Shown one piece after another: positions 6,317 through 6,547 of a stretch of DNA of 6,547 nucleotides; the stretch's first letter is position 1, and every line of letters begins with the position of its first letter. Location of the stretch: positions 1 through 6,547 of the forward strand of contig JALZUY010000044.1 in NCBI GenBank assembly GCA_023301395.1. The letters run 5' to 3'. The notes below the pieces were generated by a model. That model did not search any database and was not told the origin of the DNA. It saw only the letters and a program-made list of their open reading frames with translations. Both the position numbers and the translations under genes were made by a program. The stretch is from Nonlabens sp. Lineage in GTDB: Bacteria; Bacteroidota; Bacteroidia; Flavobacteriales; Flavobacteriaceae.

Positions 6317-6350
6317 TAAATTATAGGGTCAAAACTTTGAACGGATAGAT

Positions 6351-6547
6351 TTATAAGATTAAAAACCCATTTGTCTTTAATTCCTCTATAGGATTTGAAA
6401 ACCAAAACCCATCAAAGTGTTCCCAGTGTTCTTCAAAACTCGATTTCATCGTTCCATAAGTCATTGGTTTTTCTTGAGGAATTGATAACTGTAATTGCTC
6501 CATTAACCAATTTGCTTTTTCTTCTTCGAGCTCTATTTCAAACCACT
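6351..6547 (-). CDS. C-terminal fragment of an unrecognised protein (runs off the window)
   Basis: An open minus-strand frame enters at the right edge and ends at a TAA at 6351-6353, giving the last 64 complete codons of a larger gene. The visible peptide starts WFEIELEEEKANW and ends NPIEELKTNGFLIL. It is rich in Glu and unusually rich in Trp (four in 64 residues), with a segment SFEEHWEHFDGFWFSNP. The composition looks like a soluble cytoplasmic protein, and it has no T9SS-type ending. I do not recognise the family. The downstream gene starts 69 bp after this stop and has its own promoter match; no clear terminator lies between them. The frame is supported by being open to the edge and by protein-like composition, not by homology. 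Confidence 0.7.
   Translation of the reverse strand, partial: WFEIELEEEKANWLMEQLQLSIPQEKPMTYGTMKSSFEEHWEHFDGFWFSNPIEELKTNGFLIL

Noticed and set aside
5745..6319. Two plus-strand ORFs (5745-6038 and 6131-6319)
   Set aside because: Both are antisense to the DUF6794-type gene, and their Ile/Phe/Leu-rich translations reflect complementary AT-rich codons. The second also crosses that gene's promoter.
1..6547. CRISPR array, tRNA or rRNA gene, insertion sequence or prophage remains
   Set aside because: No regularly spaced repeats, cloverleaf sequences, transposase motifs or terminal repeats were seen on either strand.

Overview
The window looks like chromosomal DNA of a marine-type member of the Flavobacteriaceae (phylum Bacteroidota). 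Four things point there: the DNA is AT-rich; one product ends in a type IX secretion (Por) sorting domain; the recognisable promoters carry the Bacteroidota -7 box TAnnTTTG and lack Shine-Dalgarno leaders; and there is a flavobacterial-type lipoprotein with an acidic stretch after its acylated cysteine. There are no phage, transposon, CRISPR, tRNA or rRNA signatures.

Layout, left to right. A terminator (about 5-36) closes a minus-strand pair: an RsmB/NOP-type rRNA cytosine methyltransferase (2141-3349) followed 55 bp downstream by a large secreted endonuclease I (61-2085). No convincing terminator separates the two. A 141-bp divergent intergenic region (3350-3490) carries a perfect 18-bp palindrome and a -7 box facing each way. 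It leads on the plus strand to a 358-residue lipoprotein with Asp-box/YCF48-like beta-propeller repeats (3491-4567). A 277-bp non-coding stretch (4568-4844) contains nested inverted repeats, a plus-strand promoter match and a strong hairpin-plus-T9 terminator. Together these outline a possible small RNA of about 100 nt. The same hairpin also closes a minus-strand gene for an exported protein of unknown function with a C-terminal DUF6794-like domain (4845-6281). That gene has its own promoter overlapped by a perfect 9-bp inverted repeat. The C-terminal end of another unrecognised minus-strand gene (6351-6547) runs off the right edge.

The genes do not form one obvious pathway. Three products are exported (secreted nuclease, lipoprotein, DUF6794-type protein) and one is a housekeeping RNA modification enzyme. 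The least explained parts are the 4568-4844 intergenic region, the palindrome at 3428-3445, and the uniform 4-5 nt spacing between -7 boxes and start codons at three genes, which suggests leaderless transcripts. I do not see an obvious new multi-gene system here.
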